This document shows, in pieces, positions 1 through 9,387 of a stretch of DNA of 64,000 nt (its first letter is position 1; each line of letters opens with the position of its first letter). The DNA is from Diospyros lotus (lineage: Eukaryota; Streptophyta; Magnoliopsida; Ericales; Ebenaceae). Location: NCBI RefSeq assembly GCF_014633365.1, contig NC_068339.1, positions 29,397,316 to 29,461,315 of the forward strand, read 5' to 3'. The notes under the pieces were generated by a model, which saw only the letters and a list, made by a program, of their open reading frames with translations, was not told the origin of the DNA and searched no databases. Position numbers and translations under genes: made by a program.

Positions 1-720
1 CTTTAGTATTAGTAAAATGTTATTTCCCAAACCTATGATTGAATGTTGTTCGTTTTTTAATCCAACTAGGCTCCCAGCTGACCACTAGATCAAAGCCAGA
101 CAAATAAAGATATATATGATGCCAATTAAATTGGGAAATCTCTAAGTTGAAACCCTCTAATTTGAAGACTCAATAATTGGATTAGACGGTCTAAGAGATA
201 CCTTGGAAATGGAACAATTGAGTAGCGATTTAGTATTTATTTTTATATGTTAGTAAAGACTGGTCATTTAAATTAAAATTCTTCACCTCCATTTGGGTGG
301 CACTGATATTATGAAATTGTGTTATTTGATGCTATAAATTGATTAATCATATATCTATTATATAATACCGTGATTAATCATCTAATTGGATACAACCCCA
401 TCGTTTCAATTAAAATAGTGTGATGTGTAAAACAAAAGCCAATGTGAAAAATATATGCCACATCACTCCATTTCAAACGAAATTCTATTTTGTTATATGA
501 TTTATTATTATAGTATTGTGTGTAATATATAAAATTAAAGTTTAAATATAAAATTAATAACATTTAAAGTTTGTTATAAAATTGATAAATGGGCCAAAGT
601 TCATTATTTTTAATTTATTTTTTTAAAAAAATAATATTTCTTAAAATCATCTTAATTAATTAACATAAACGTTAAACAACGCCTTGAATTCATACCCAAG
701 CTTAATATTTTTTTTTTTTA
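1..720. other. AT-rich intergenic DNA
   Basis: This stretch is strongly AT-rich with many stops in all frames. I see no coding domain, RNA gene or clear transposon end. It is the distal upstream region of the RING gene. Confidence 0.6.
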
Positions 721-1070
721 TGGGAACAACAAACCTATATACTGACATCAATGCTCTGTAAAGACTCGCCATTCTCTCCTTCTCCTTCATCAGTTCGTCT
801 CCATTTAAGCTTCCACGTTAAATCCCGCGTTTGACAATGAAAGAGCTTTGAATGAGGTCACCTCTCTCATGCACTTCCCAACTTTAAAACAATTGCTTTC
901 TTTGGATCCCATCCCACTTCTGCCAGTGGGGGTTCTCATTCTTGAAGAAGCTCACGTGATTCCCGTTAATAGTAAGTTTATAATATTTTCTCCTCAACTG
1001 TTGTAATATTTAAAGATTTTGTTTTTTGGATGCCTTATGATTGATTTTCGCTTTGTGGGTGGGTTTGAAG
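721..1070 (+). promoter_or_regulatory. Putative promoter and 5' leader of the RING gene, with a possible leader intron
   Basis: A TATA-like CCTATATACT lies at 734-743, followed by a pyrimidine-rich stretch (CTCTCCTTCTCCTTC, about 773-788) typical of plant leaders. A consensus donor GTAAGT begins at 972. A U-rich stretch then leads to an AG at 1069-1070, directly before the ATG at 1071. A 99-nt leader intron (972-1070) ending at the start codon would fit. Both the TATA box and the intron are inferred; transcript data would settle them. Confidence 0.45.
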
Positions 1071-1799
1071 ATGAGTCAAATCGGTGAAATCTTGGCTTTG
1101 GGCTTGCAGTTGCAGGCAAGCGGAGAGGAAGAAAGAAGAGTCAGAACGGTTCTCGATTTCTTGAGGGAGAGAATGGACGGTGTTGATCGAGTCCAGAGGC
1201 GGAAGACTCTCAAGGAGCGGCTTGGATTCAAGACGATCGGCTGCTGCGGCGCCACCTTGGGTCTCAGCCCATTCGCAGTGAGAGTTGGGGACGACGACGA
1301 AGCACCGCCGCAGCCTCCAACACCGCCGCTACAGCAGCTGTTAGAAGATATTAATGGTGGTCGGACTCGGCCAGCCAACGGCTGTGTGCCCCAGATTCCG
1401 GCGGCATCTGCATCTGGAATGAATTTGGCCACGGCGTTAGCCGCCGAGCGGAGCCACCGGGCGGCCCAAGAGTCGGGTGGCAATAGTGGGCTTGTAAGCC
1501 CAGTTCGGCTTACAAATGAACGGCCCAGTAACGGCACTGCGGGAACCGCTCTGGTGACGCCGTCGAGAGTATCGTTGATGAGACTGATGGTTGAGACGGA
1601 CGGTGGAGCTGGACAGAGTGGAGCGGCGGAGAGAGAAAATGATTCTGTGTGCTGCGTGTGCATGGGGAGAAAAAAAGGCGCGGCGTTCATACCATGTGGG
1701 CACACATATTGTAGGGTGTGTACGAGGGAGCTTTGGCTGAATCGAGGATCTTGCCCACTCTGCAACCGTCAAGTCCTTGAGATTCTCGATATATATTAG
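1071..1799 (+). CDS. C3HC4 RING-finger protein, probable E3 ubiquitin ligase
   Basis: An intact, uninterrupted reading frame of 242 residues. The N-terminus (MSQIGEILALGLQLQ, then a charged helical stretch to about residue 55) looks like a short helical region. Residues 60-190 are low-complexity, rich in Pro, Gly, Ser, Thr and Arg, and probably disordered. The C-terminus is a canonical RING-HC domain: C194-x2-C197-x11-C209-x-H211-x2-C214-x2-C217-x10-C228-x2-C231, with the CGH and CPLC signatures, ending 11 residues later. All eight zinc ligands are present. In known RING families this fold recruits an E2 and gives ubiquitin ligase activity; the substrate is unknown. I see no signal peptide or membrane segment, so it is probably nuclear or cytosolic. 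The ATG at 1071 is chosen because the upstream in-frame extension begins at a TTG and would precede a good splice acceptor. It is richer in GC than its surroundings, as expected for a real gene. I do not recognise a specific orthologue. Confidence 0.88.
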   Translation: MSQIGEILALGLQLQASGEEERRVRTVLDFLRERMDGVDRVQRRKTLKERLGFKTIGCCGATLGLSPFAVRVGDDDEAPPQPPTPPLQQLLEDINGGRTRPANGCVPQIPAASASGMNLATALAAERSHRAAQESGGNSGLVSPVRLTNERPSNGTAGTALVTPSRVSLMRLMVETDGGAGQSGAAERENDSVCCVCMGRKKGAAFIPCGHTYCRVCTRELWLNRGSCPLCNRQVLEILDIY

Positions 1800-1882
1800 A
1801 AGATCAGAACTTTCCTGGGTGGCTTTGATCGGACGGTGGAGGGCATTGTGGTGGACTTGTGGTGCCATGCACCCTAAAGTCC

Positions 1883-1910
1883 AGAAAAAATAAAAAATAA
1901 AATAGATGGA
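1883..1910 (+). terminator. Putative polyadenylation signal of the RING gene
   Basis: AATAAA begins at 1889, and more AATAAA-like A/T runs follow to about 1905, 90-105 bp after the stop codon. This is a plausible plant near-upstream element; no transcript evidence is available. Confidence 0.4.
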
Positions 1911-2277
1911 GCCCTCTTGAGCTGTAATATGAATACAAAGAATATTTCTCACGTTCCAACAATTACACTGATTATTCGGATTGTTCTAAAGTTGTGTTAA
2001 ATTATCTTATGTAATTAAGTTCTCATTATACGGGTAACTATGACTTTTCATACATTTATATTGATTTTTAATGTCCACTTGATGGATCAAATGTTAGCAT
2101 ATTTTTATGCTATAAGAGGTTAGGTAAACAACAAAATAGTACAAGAATCTAACTTAAATTTGTTAAATGAAACGTACATGACTATAATAATCTTACTTTA
2201 TTCAAATGGAAAATAAAAGGGAATGAACATTTAAAAAAGAAAATGAAGTTATAATTAGGAGGGTTCCTAAAGTACTC
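1911..2277. other. AT-rich 3' flank, nothing recognised
   Basis: Non-coding, AT-rich sequence between the RING gene and the first transposon-derived DNA. No motif could be supported. Confidence 0.5.
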
Positions 2278-2628
2278 TTATTCATCAAGGGGTAAGATTG
2301 TTGAGTAGATCAACCTTGCCCCGACCCCGAGGTTAGACACTGTGTCTATATTGAGGACCTCGGGGTATGCTCGAAAGTTCTCACCCTGCAATCTACGACC
2401 CCTAGCTAGTCTTATTTCATTTTTGACAGGGGGCATATCAAGAAGTATCAAGGCGAGTCCTGCATTCCCCTTGGCATCTAAAATCCTCATCAAGCTGCGC
2501 TCTGGAACCATTAGGCATCGATACTCCGCCTTATGTTTCCTATGATGCGCATCTAGAGTGTCCACTTCCAATCTTGATGCTATTTCTTCTTCCAGAGAGA
2601 GCTGGAGGTCGTGTAAGGTTGCAGCCAC
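2278..2628 (-). CDS. Hypothetical reading frame, possibly a retroelement remnant
   Basis: An open frame of 116 residues with mixed, protein-like composition: an acidic and leucine-rich N-terminus (LHDLQLSLEEEIASRLE) followed by a basic middle (LARGRRLQ). I do not recognise a domain. It lies within about 25 bp of the head motif of the dispersed family described below, so it may be transposon-derived, for example a gag or accessory remnant. It is higher in GC than its flanks. It could also be a chance frame. Confidence 0.25.
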   Translation of the reverse strand: MAATLHDLQLSLEEEIASRLEVDTLDAHHRKHKAEYRCLMVPERSLMRILDAKGNAGLALILLDMPPVKNEIRLARGRRLQGENFRAYPEVLNIDTVSNLGVGARLIYSTILPLDE

Positions 2629-2670
2629 CAGAAAAGAATGAAGAATAGTTAGTTTAAGAGGGGTGAGTTA

Positions 2671-4858
2671 TGTAACACCTCAAATTTCTCAAGTGTGTTA
2701 TAATTTAGAATTTTGAGAATATAAAAATTTTTCATATCACAATAGCTATCACACATCACACAATATCCCCAAAACTCTAATTTTCACTTTCTTAGCTTAA
2801 AAAACCCAATAATTGAATAGCTAAAACAGGCGTTGAAATTTCAAATGCGAAAGTTAGATCGAACCTGATATGATTCGCAACCATAATACTTTATTATCAT
2901 AAATAAAATCGTTCAAGACATCTACAAAATGTATTACAAAGACATCATTTCTCGTAAGTGGTAACTGAACGCCTTAAACATATCCAAGACATACATAGGT
3001 TTACCATAAATAAAGATATTCTAAATATGCTACAGACAGTAAATTAAGTTTATTCTTCCACTACCTCCTTTCCCTTTGATCCACTTGTCGAACTTAGAAC
3101 GTTTGAATATTCTAGGGACATAGTCCAATTAGAAGATGAATCTTCTAGTGAAAAACTCCAAAAAATTAGTTTATATCAATGCATGAACAATTATAAAAGG
3201 AATGAGAAAAATAACGAGAACTACTCTAAAGTGCCTCGTGAACATGTCAGCCTCCTCCAACGAGAGCTTTCTCAATGGCGCACGCATAGCGCCTCTCCGG
3301 AGGTCCTTAACCATGTCACATTGGCCCGACCTCATAGAACTAATGCAGGCACCACATCCGTTGTCCCTTAGACTCACGGTCTTCCCCACAGAGCTTTCTC
3401 GATGGCGTACGCATAGCGCCTCTCGGGGGATTTTCGACTTTTGCCATCAACCAACAACAAATAGGTGCAACAATATGGCCACATGAATTTTATAAATGCA
3501 ACAGTTAAAAACCAACAGCATATATTTTCCAAAAAAAAAAAAAAATATATATTTCATATATGCAACATGATTTTACGTAAGAGAATAACAAGAGTCTACG
3601 TACAAGAACTTGACAAAACACGTCTCATGCAATAGAAGTCTCTCATAAGAGAATAAAAATAGGATTTGGGGTATAGGAGTCTCACCTTGTTGGTTTATCT
3701 CTTGGATGGTACGATTTCACTACAAACGGCCTGGGTTTCTGGAGAAAACACGTGTTTTGGTAAAACTAAACTCAAATATTTTTCCATAGGGTTGAGGGGC
3801 ATTAAATTAGGGACAAAACTAGAAAAGTTGAAGAAAAATGGGGCCCTCACGCGCCCTGGAAAGGTGGGCCACGCGCCTTCACGCGCAGCTACTTTTCGGC
3901 GCGTGTAACTCATGCGCTGCACAGCAGATTTGGACAACTTCGCGTTGGTTTCGTATTTCGACCATAACTTCCTCATTTTAACTCCGATTCGACCCCCGTT
4001 TGAACCTACATGACCCTCTCTTCCCCCTCTACAGGATTATAAAAAAAATGGACTTACCTCACTTTTTTTCTGACTGATTTTGACAAATTCCAGTGAATAC
4101 CCGCAACTCCGACGAGGCTCGTTGTCCGCCGCTCCTCCGCCGCTTTCTTCCCGCCTTCTTGGAGAACTTCCTCCTCTCTCTCTAGAGCAAGCTCCTTCAC
4201 TTAGAATGCCTCAACTCTCAAAGCTTCCTTGAATGATTTGAGAACAACTCATGATGCCTATTTATAGATTACTTGAACCAATCATATTATGCCACTTGTC
4301 ACAATCTTAGCCATGGACTGCAAAGACTCAAACCTATAATTGAATGGCTTTTCAAATCCAAAGCTAGAACGAATTTAACTTTTGAAATTCAAGCTAAAAC
4401 CCCAAACTTCTTTCAAATGACATTTTGGCCCTTATTTCAAGTTCTCAACTTTAATATTTTACCAGATGAGCTTATAATTTCATCCTTATTTTATTTAGAT
4501 AATTCTCTAATTACAATTACACCCTCAAACATCAAATTTATCGAGATACCTAAAATCTCAAAATTAATAATTCAAAATTACTCGATATGTATGATTTTCG
4601 AGAAGTCCTTACCATTATTCGGTCTTTTTAGGCTACAACTTAGCTTAACTGAAAAACTGTCTCTGATTTGATTTCTTTTAGCGTCATAAATCTCGCCTCG
4701 AGACGCTCGTCAAAGATATACTTTTGTCCTTAGGTATCTAAGCTCCAGGGCACTCCCTGCAACCGATTCGGTCACTTGTTGCCATTTCAAACATATTTTT
4801 TGGTATTTTAAACTCATTTAAAATACGTGACATCTTCACGAAAATATGGGGTATTATA
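2671..4858 (-). mobile_element. Solo LTR of a long-LTR Ty3/Gypsy (Tekay-like) element, perfect TSD
   Basis: It begins TGTAACACC and ends GGGGTATTATA, the usual TGTAACACC...TATTACA termini of Tekay-type LTRs with one change near the right end. It is bounded by a perfect 5-bp duplication, AGTTA at 2666-2670 and 4859-4863. No internal region is present, so it is a solo LTR left by LTR-LTR recombination. A TATA box lies on the minus strand (CTATAAATAGGC, about 4257-4268), so the LTR reads leftward. The same family is at 35409-38862. The uninterrupted target is preserved near 47355. Confidence 0.85.
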
Positions 4859-5589
4859 AGTTAAGCTCACCTAAAATTAAAAAAACTTGTTGAAATAAAA
4901 TTAAAATAAAGAATGTAACACACAAAATGTATAGTAGTTCAACCCTAATTGTTTACAATTACTACTTTAACTCCTCATTAAGGATTTTCCAACCACTTAC
5001 TATTTAGCTTTTATCATACTCAACTAAAACCTTTTACACAACTTTTTATAGGTGCAACTAAAAGCTTTACAATGTACTTTTTATAACTTAAGCATGTAAC
5101 CCTTGCAACTAAAACGAGCTAGAATATGATATAAGTGGACACTCGGAGAAGCTAATGTAGTTTAGTACTAAACTAGAAAGATTTCTCACAAGGGATCAAA
5201 GATTCAAATGATATATCAAATACAAGAGCACTCTATCTTTGATAATAGTGAATATAAATGTCCCTTTGAATGCTTTTTCTTGAGACTTCTTTTTCAAGAT
5301 TTTTAGATAAGCATTATACTTTATCTTGAGTCTCTTTTGCTTTGTATAGCTTTTCCTTCTTCAATGATGTTGAGTTATTGTCCAATGAGTAAAAGTCTAA
5401 ACCTATTTTTTTGCATCAAACATTCTTTCTTCTTGCAAAAATAATGGTTAGATTTAAATTCAAATATAAATCACATACAATTTGCATGAAAGAATGATTA
5501 GAGTGCATTAAATGAAGCTATGATCATCTTAAATCTGAAGATTATGTGCATTTAATACTGTCTGCAATGACTATAATTTTGAATTTCAA

Positions 5590-6560
5590 TACAAGTAAAA
5601 ATGGTATTCCTCAAGTGAGACACACAACTACTCAAATAATTTTAAGAGTTAGTCAATTAAACTTCAACGTTACTTGACTACTGAATAATCTTAAGCGATT
5701 AAGATTATCAGTTGTATTAGTTATTACTTGACCACAAATATTTGTTACTCAACTAAAAAATGATATTACTCGATTAAAAATTTATCATAGTCAATTAACA
5801 TTTCAACCACTTGTAAAATTGAAATTGTTACTCGATTAATGTATAAGATTACTCGATTACAAATTTCTCTTATTAGTCAACTAATAATTTGAGTATAGAG
5901 ACTAACACTCTATCCAATTATTCTTACTCGAATAAAACATTTAGTTATTCGACTAAGTATTAAATTACTTGATTAATATTAACTTGTTAGTCGACTAAAA
6001 ATTCAAGTACACAGACTTGACATTTTCCTTACAAATTATTATACTTAGTTAAAATATTTGGTTACTAGACTAAAGTATATGTTACTTGATTAAAATATTT
6101 TCCAAGTCAATTAAGAATACAATTACAAAAACTTGTCATTTTGTCCCAAATTTATTACTCTATTAAAAAATATTATTACTCAACTAAAAAATCAATTAGC
6201 GGATTAACTATTTGGTTACTCGATTAAGATTACACCATCACTTATTTAAGTAATAATTGATAAACTTTGAGGTTTTCTACTCTTACTTGATTAAAAGGAT
6301 AATTAGTTGAGTATAACACTTGTTATTCAATTAAAATATTTCCTTACTCAATTAGAAGAATATTATTCTATTAAGATCAAATGTTAGTCGATTAATCTTC
6401 AAATCCTAGCATATCTTACTTAATTACAGATATACACTTACTCTTGTAATGTTTGAAAGTTAGTTACTACTGATTTTCCCTAACATATATACTCGACTGA
6501 TAATGAACTTAACTCGAGTAAAAGGCATGTTAATCAATTAATAAATACTATTACTCGACT
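5590..6560. repeat. Array of degenerate palindromic TTACTCGATTAA-type motifs
   Basis: About 1 kb in which variants of TTACTCGATTAA, TTAGTCGACTAA and ATTACTTGATTAA recur every 20-40 bp with A/T-rich spacers. One embedded unit (about 5689-5708) is a perfect stem of 8 with the 4-base loop GCGA (AATCTTAA/TTAAGATT). Related arrays occur at 32380-33190, 51540-52050 and 53290-53620. Confidence 0.7.
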
Positions 6561-6749
6561 AATAAAATAATTTTAGTTAAGAGCATGTGTTTTGAACTAA
6601 GCATCAAAATCAAGGATTCAACAATCTCGTCTTTTTTTATGCTAACAAAACATTGCAATAATAATTTCTTTATTTAGATATTGTGTATTCTATAAATATA
6701 ACTCCTCATATTGATTTCTCATTTTTATGATCATTGAAAGTGAAAGAAC

Positions 6750-7332
6750 AATTGGACACCCAAGAGGGGGTGAATTGAGTTTTAAAAGATTTTTCTTGAT
6801 TTTAAACACTCTTTGAATAAAAGTTTTTAAGTTCTCAATATCTAAAGACTTATGCTTTAAGTAAAATCTTTACAAAAAATGATGAGAGTCAAGGTAAAAT
6901 AAATTTAACACAAAAGGATTTATTCTTTTAATGTTTCAGAAAACTATTGTTGAGATTTTTAAAACTAATATGAAGGATGTTGAAAAATGACTCGAAGAAA
7001 ACACTTGCTGAGAATAGAACCAAAGCTTGCTAAAATAAAGATGGAAATGCTGGAATGAAATGACAGAATGAAAACAATGCAGCATACACATATTTATAGT
7101 GGTTCGGCTAACAAGCCTACTCTACTCCCTTGGCTCTTCACCAAAGATTTATCCACTTAGCTTTTCCAAGCTCAGCTATAACCTCAATTTTTCACAGGTG
7201 TAGCTGTAACCTTCGTTTTTAATTGACTTAGCAATAACCAATACAACAGTTTTTCAAGGCTCAATTGAAACTACTGCCTTTTCATAGGATCAGGTGTAAC
7301 CTCTATTTTTAACAAGCTTAGTAGTAACCAAT
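6750..7332 (+). mobile_element. Dispersed family D, copy b (5' part)
   Basis: The head ACACCCAAGAGGGGGTGAATTG (about 6757-6778) is followed by TTTTAAAAG, then TTTATAGTGGTTCGGCTAAC near 7090 and a CTACTCCCTTGGCTCTTCACCAA segment. The same order occurs in the copies at 33241 and 52311. It is cut off at about 7333 by another LTR start. Confidence 0.55.
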
Positions 7333-8728
7333 TGTAATGGCCAGCCTCTCAGAGCCCCTACTAGCATAGAAGATCCGTGAGAAGGTCATCAATAGTAATG
7401 ATATAAAAGCAACTTAAAAAAGAGAAACAATGTCATACTACATAAATTCATATTTGAAATGACAGAACACAATAACATCACATTTTCATTTTACATTAAC
7501 CATATACATCCCACCGGGACAAAAAATACATCCTCTGAATATAATACAGCAAGTCATATTTATAAAACATACATGTACCCTGAAGGCACAAGAGCATAAC
7601 TACCTCTGGAAATTCAACGCAAAAACCCCCAAGATCTTTTCTTTAGATAAGCTCTGTACACATCTATTGACAAAAGATCAGCCTCTCGCCCTCAGCTTTA
7701 TTTTTGCTTTTACCTGAAATGATGCAAAGCAAGAGAATGAGCCATAAGACTAAGCAAGTATATAACAAAGCAATTTAAGCAATAGGAATTAGATGTATGA
7801 ATAACAAGAAAGGAGTAAAATAAACTTCCCATAAGAATTGCATGACCCTCTGACCCTAGCCTTCCGAGTCTTGCCTCACCACAACATATCAAAATATAAT
7901 GCATACATGCCCATTGATAATAATAATTACACAAAATAATAATAATATCACACAACACATCCATCCACACATGACCATATGCCCCAACTATGTTATGAAG
8001 ATGCTCATACATAATGATACATTATTCTTATCATCATGTTCATTAGTACTTTACAACACACTTATGATTGCTTTTATATCAACAACCTTGTCATATCATC
8101 ATAAGGACCAATGTCCTTCCACGCACCAAAATCACATTGAGCTAGCATCATGAGCCGTAGCTCTCCACGCATTGATTTCCTCAAGCGAACATCATGAGTT
8201 GAAGCTCCACATGCACTAGATTACACTAGACAATCATCATGAGCCAATGTTCCATATGCACTAGATAACACTAGGCAAGCATCAAGACCAACACTCCACA
8301 TGCACTAGATTACACTAGGCAAACATCATGAGCTAACGTTCCACATGCACTTGATTACACTAGGCAAGCATCAAGACCAATGCTTCACATGCACTAGATT
8401 ACACTAGGCAAGCTTCATTCACATGCACTACGTTTCACTATGCAAGCATCATGGATCGTACCTTACACTCATCAACCATCTCGGGCGAGTATCATATGCA
8501 CTAGATCATACTAGGAAAGCCTCATGAGTATACTACATGTATCTTTTCAAAACATTATTCTACACCATTACATGCTAGCACTTCACCAAACTCATACACA
8601 CAGGTCATTTCCAACACATTTAATGCAATCATAATATATCACAAATATCACGTATATGGCCCTACATTACCAATTTCTATACATATTACAATGCCACAAT
8701 CACACATGCCCGATATATACACATATAC
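7333..8728 (-). mobile_element. Fragment of a long-LTR Gypsy-type LTR
   Basis: It starts TGTAATGGCCAGCC directly against family D sequence. It includes a segment (about 7715-7760) resembling the GCTCAGCAAGTAATAAG region of the LTR at 53827. It contains the minisatellite listed separately and ends at the next LTR start at 8729. No matching right end or target duplication was found, so it is a truncated LTR at best. Two ORFs within (7710-8012 minus, 7899-8153 plus) show no domain. Confidence 0.4.
8140..8530 (+). repeat. Minisatellite with alternating 44/45-bp units
   Basis: Units start at 8208, 8253, 8297, 8342, 8386 and 8420, each beginning CAYATGCACTAGATTACAC. Their lengths are 45, 44, 45, 44 and then a shortened 34. 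Two unit types alternate, one with CATCATGAGC and one with CATCAAGACC, so the higher-order period is an 89-bp dimer. More diverged units extend to both sides (about 8140 and 8492). Confidence 0.8.
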
Positions 8729-8898
8729 TGTAACACCCAAGACTTTTATAGAAGTGGTCTATTTTAAAGAAGATAAGATGGATTGAGGATTTAATAAAGA
8801 ACATGTGGATTTCGGACAAAATATAGTATATTTTAGGAGGTTTTGTGTAACATCCCACATCGAGCGATAGGAAGGATCAAAACAACTTACCCTGATGG

Positions 8899-8973
8899 AC
8901 CTACGCGAACTTCCTAGGGGGTCACCCATCCTTGAGCTTCCCTAGCTCAGACACGCTTAACCCGAGAGTTCTT
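8899..8973 (-). other. 5S rRNA-like segment of the Cassandra 3' LTR
   Basis: The minus strand reads GGGTTAAGCGTGTCTGAGCT and later GGATGGGTGACCCCCTAGGA, corresponding to the 3' half of plant 5S rRNA. This is a retrotransposon-borne Pol III promoter-like sequence, not a working 5S gene. Confidence 0.8.
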
Positions 8974-9311
8974 TTCCTACATTCAACTCAAAAGGTATCC
9001 AGTTGGTGTTGTTTCCTTCCTTACTTATCCTCGTTATATACTACTCTTATCTGGACTCTTGGGGTATTACATTCTCCCCCCTTTGAGCATATGCATCCTC
9101 GTCATGTGACCTTACAACTGGTCCCAGATCTCCCCCGTCTAGTATCCCCAGTCTAGTATCCCTAGCCTTAGGCTAGTACACGGTCTCCAATCCAGTACCC
9201 CCATTCTTTGGCTAGTACACGGTCCCAACACACGGCCTGGGTCGATTCTGATACCACCTGTAACATCTCGCATCGAGTGATAGGAAGGATAGGAATAACT
9301 TACCGCGGTGG

Positions 9312-9387
9312 ACCTACGCGAACTTCCCAGGGAGTCACCTATCCTTGAGCTTTCCCAGCTCAAGCATGTTTAACTCAGGAGTTCTTT
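9312..9387 (-). other. 5S rRNA-like segment of the Cassandra 5' LTR
   Basis: The minus strand reads AGTTAAACATGCTTGAGCTG and GGTGACTCCCTGGGAAGTTC. Plant 5S rRNA has AGTTAAGCGTGCTTGGGC and GGTGACCTCCTGGGAAGTCC at the corresponding places. It is more diverged in its first part than the copy in the other LTR. Confidence 0.8.

Larger units (their letters stand above)
2650..6660 (+). mobile_element. Dispersed family D, copy a (interrupted by a solo LTR)
   Basis: The copy begins with the head TTAAGAGGGGTGAGTTAAG, now split by the solo LTR at 2671-4858. It continues at 4859 with TGTATAGTAGTTCAACCC, TTAAGGATTTTCCAACCAC and ACTTACTATTTAGCTTTTA. From about 5590 to 6560 it carries an array of degenerate TTACTCGATTAA, TAGTCGACTAA and TTACTCAACTAA motifs. 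The copy at 47341-52060 is collinear with it. The head resembles a polypurine tract followed by a TGAATT LTR start, so the family is probably LTR-retrotransposon derived, but I could not name it. Confidence 0.6.

Noticed and set aside
1041..1070. Extension of the RING frame by 10 residues
   Set aside because: It would start at TTG, not ATG, and overlaps a probable intron end.
1076..1952. Long antisense frames of 229 and 171 residues opposite the RING gene
   Set aside because: They mirror a GC-rich coding sequence and show no domain of their own.
5590..6560. CRISPR-like array
   Set aside because: Motifs are degenerate, spacing varies, and the setting is a plant transposon.
8899..9387. Genuine 5S rRNA genes
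   Set aside because: The similarity is partial and lies inside paired Cassandra LTRs.
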